Assembly (NCBI RefSeq): GCF_019320115.1
Contig: NC_089597.1
Location: forward strand, 117,806,000 to 117,869,999
Direction: 5' to 3'
Length of the DNA: 64,000 nt
From: Miscanthus floridulus
Lineage: Eukaryota > Streptophyta > Magnoliopsida > Poales > Poaceae
Part shown: positions 63,674 to 64,000 of the stretch, one piece after another
How the letters are laid out: each line of letters begins with the position of its first letter
Numbering within the stretch: the stretch's first letter is position 1
Notes under the pieces: model-generated
The model's input: only the letters and a program-made list of their open reading frames with translations
Databases searched by the model: none
Told to the model about the DNA's origin: nothing
Position numbers and translations under genes: made by a program

Positions 63674-64000
63674 TGTGGCAGAACCGTCTAATCTAATGCC
63701 TCCCAGGAGTGCTTGTCTTCCATTAGACACTAAGCACTCAGGGGAGAACATTAAATTACTCGGGTCCGTCGAGCACATCCTAGGGGAGAACCCGAAAATC
63801 CACATTTTTGCCATCAGGATCACAAATGAGAGAATAAAGCTTACATCATTCTGAACCATTTCTTACATCACTTTTAATACAACATCAGAGTATAATATTT
63901 ATTAATATAATAGCGGAATATAATCATATTATCAGAGTTACGAACAATTTATTGTAACAGCGGAATATAAACATGTGATCAGGATTATAGCATATCATGA
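63674..64000 (-). mobile_element. 5' LTR of element F, truncated by the window edge
   Basis: Starts TGTGGCAGAACCGTC and follows 55324-55650 closely, including the same antisense frame. The rest lies beyond the window. Confidence 0.85.

Overview
The window looks like nuclear DNA of a grass, most likely a panicoid or Andropogoneae species (sorghum, sugarcane or Miscanthus relative). This is inferred from the nested Ty1/copia and Ty3/gypsy LTR retrotransposon families, LTRs rich in a CCGGACGCT motif, Tourist-like and Stowaway-like MITEs, and a GC-rich first exon on an otherwise ordinary plant gene. I recognise one intact host gene: a clade III glutamate receptor-like channel (GLR) on the + strand, six coding exons between 45579 and 50520, predicted 952 aa. 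No rRNA, tRNA or CRISPR was recognised.

Region 1-36005 is a nest of retrotransposons whose order can be read from target-site duplications (TSDs). The outermost is a minus-strand SIRE/Maximus-like copia element (E). Its gag is split between 30325-31880 and 1901-2346, its 5' LTR ends at 36005, and its left end lies outside the window. Into that gag jumped a minus-strand Athila-like gypsy element (A, 2347-30319, TSD ATGCC). A's left LTR is split by a very long solo LTR (B, 3354-10879, TSD ATACC/ACACC), which is itself split by a 3.1-kb non-coding LTR element (C, 6493-9617, TSD GTGAG) carrying a two-level minisatellite. A's internal part is split by a plus-strand Tat-lineage gypsy element (D, about 11447-22053) with gag, protease, RT, two RNase H domains, integrase, and a spliced-looking antisense ORF before its 3' LTR. 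E's own 5' LTR holds a plus-strand solo LTR (G, 32029-33917, TSD ATCGG). All these coding regions are broken by stops and frameshifts.

Region 36006-45578 is mostly repeat-derived: a truncated minus-strand ORF, a roughly 230-bp ATT/GTT microsatellite, a degenerate GCAACAT-type tandem array, a three-copy dispersed repeat near 39.3-40.1 kb, a Stowaway MITE and other MITEs, then the GLR upstream region with a possible TATA box, a CT-rich tract and short upstream ORFs.

Region 45579-50520 is the GLR gene: signal peptide, amino-terminal domain, split ligand-binding domain, M1, pore loop, M3, M4 and a cytosolic tail with an in-frame tandem duplication. A MITE sits in intron 1 and another about 110 bp after the stop codon.

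Region 50521-55323 holds MITEs and GC-rich, gene-like but unsupported sequence. From 55324 to the right edge lies a minus-strand non-autonomous LTR element (F) with an LTR of about 5 kb (55324-60308), a 3.4-kb interior encoding one degenerate non-pol protein (62144-62880), an initiator-Met-type primer binding site, and the start of its second LTR at 63674.
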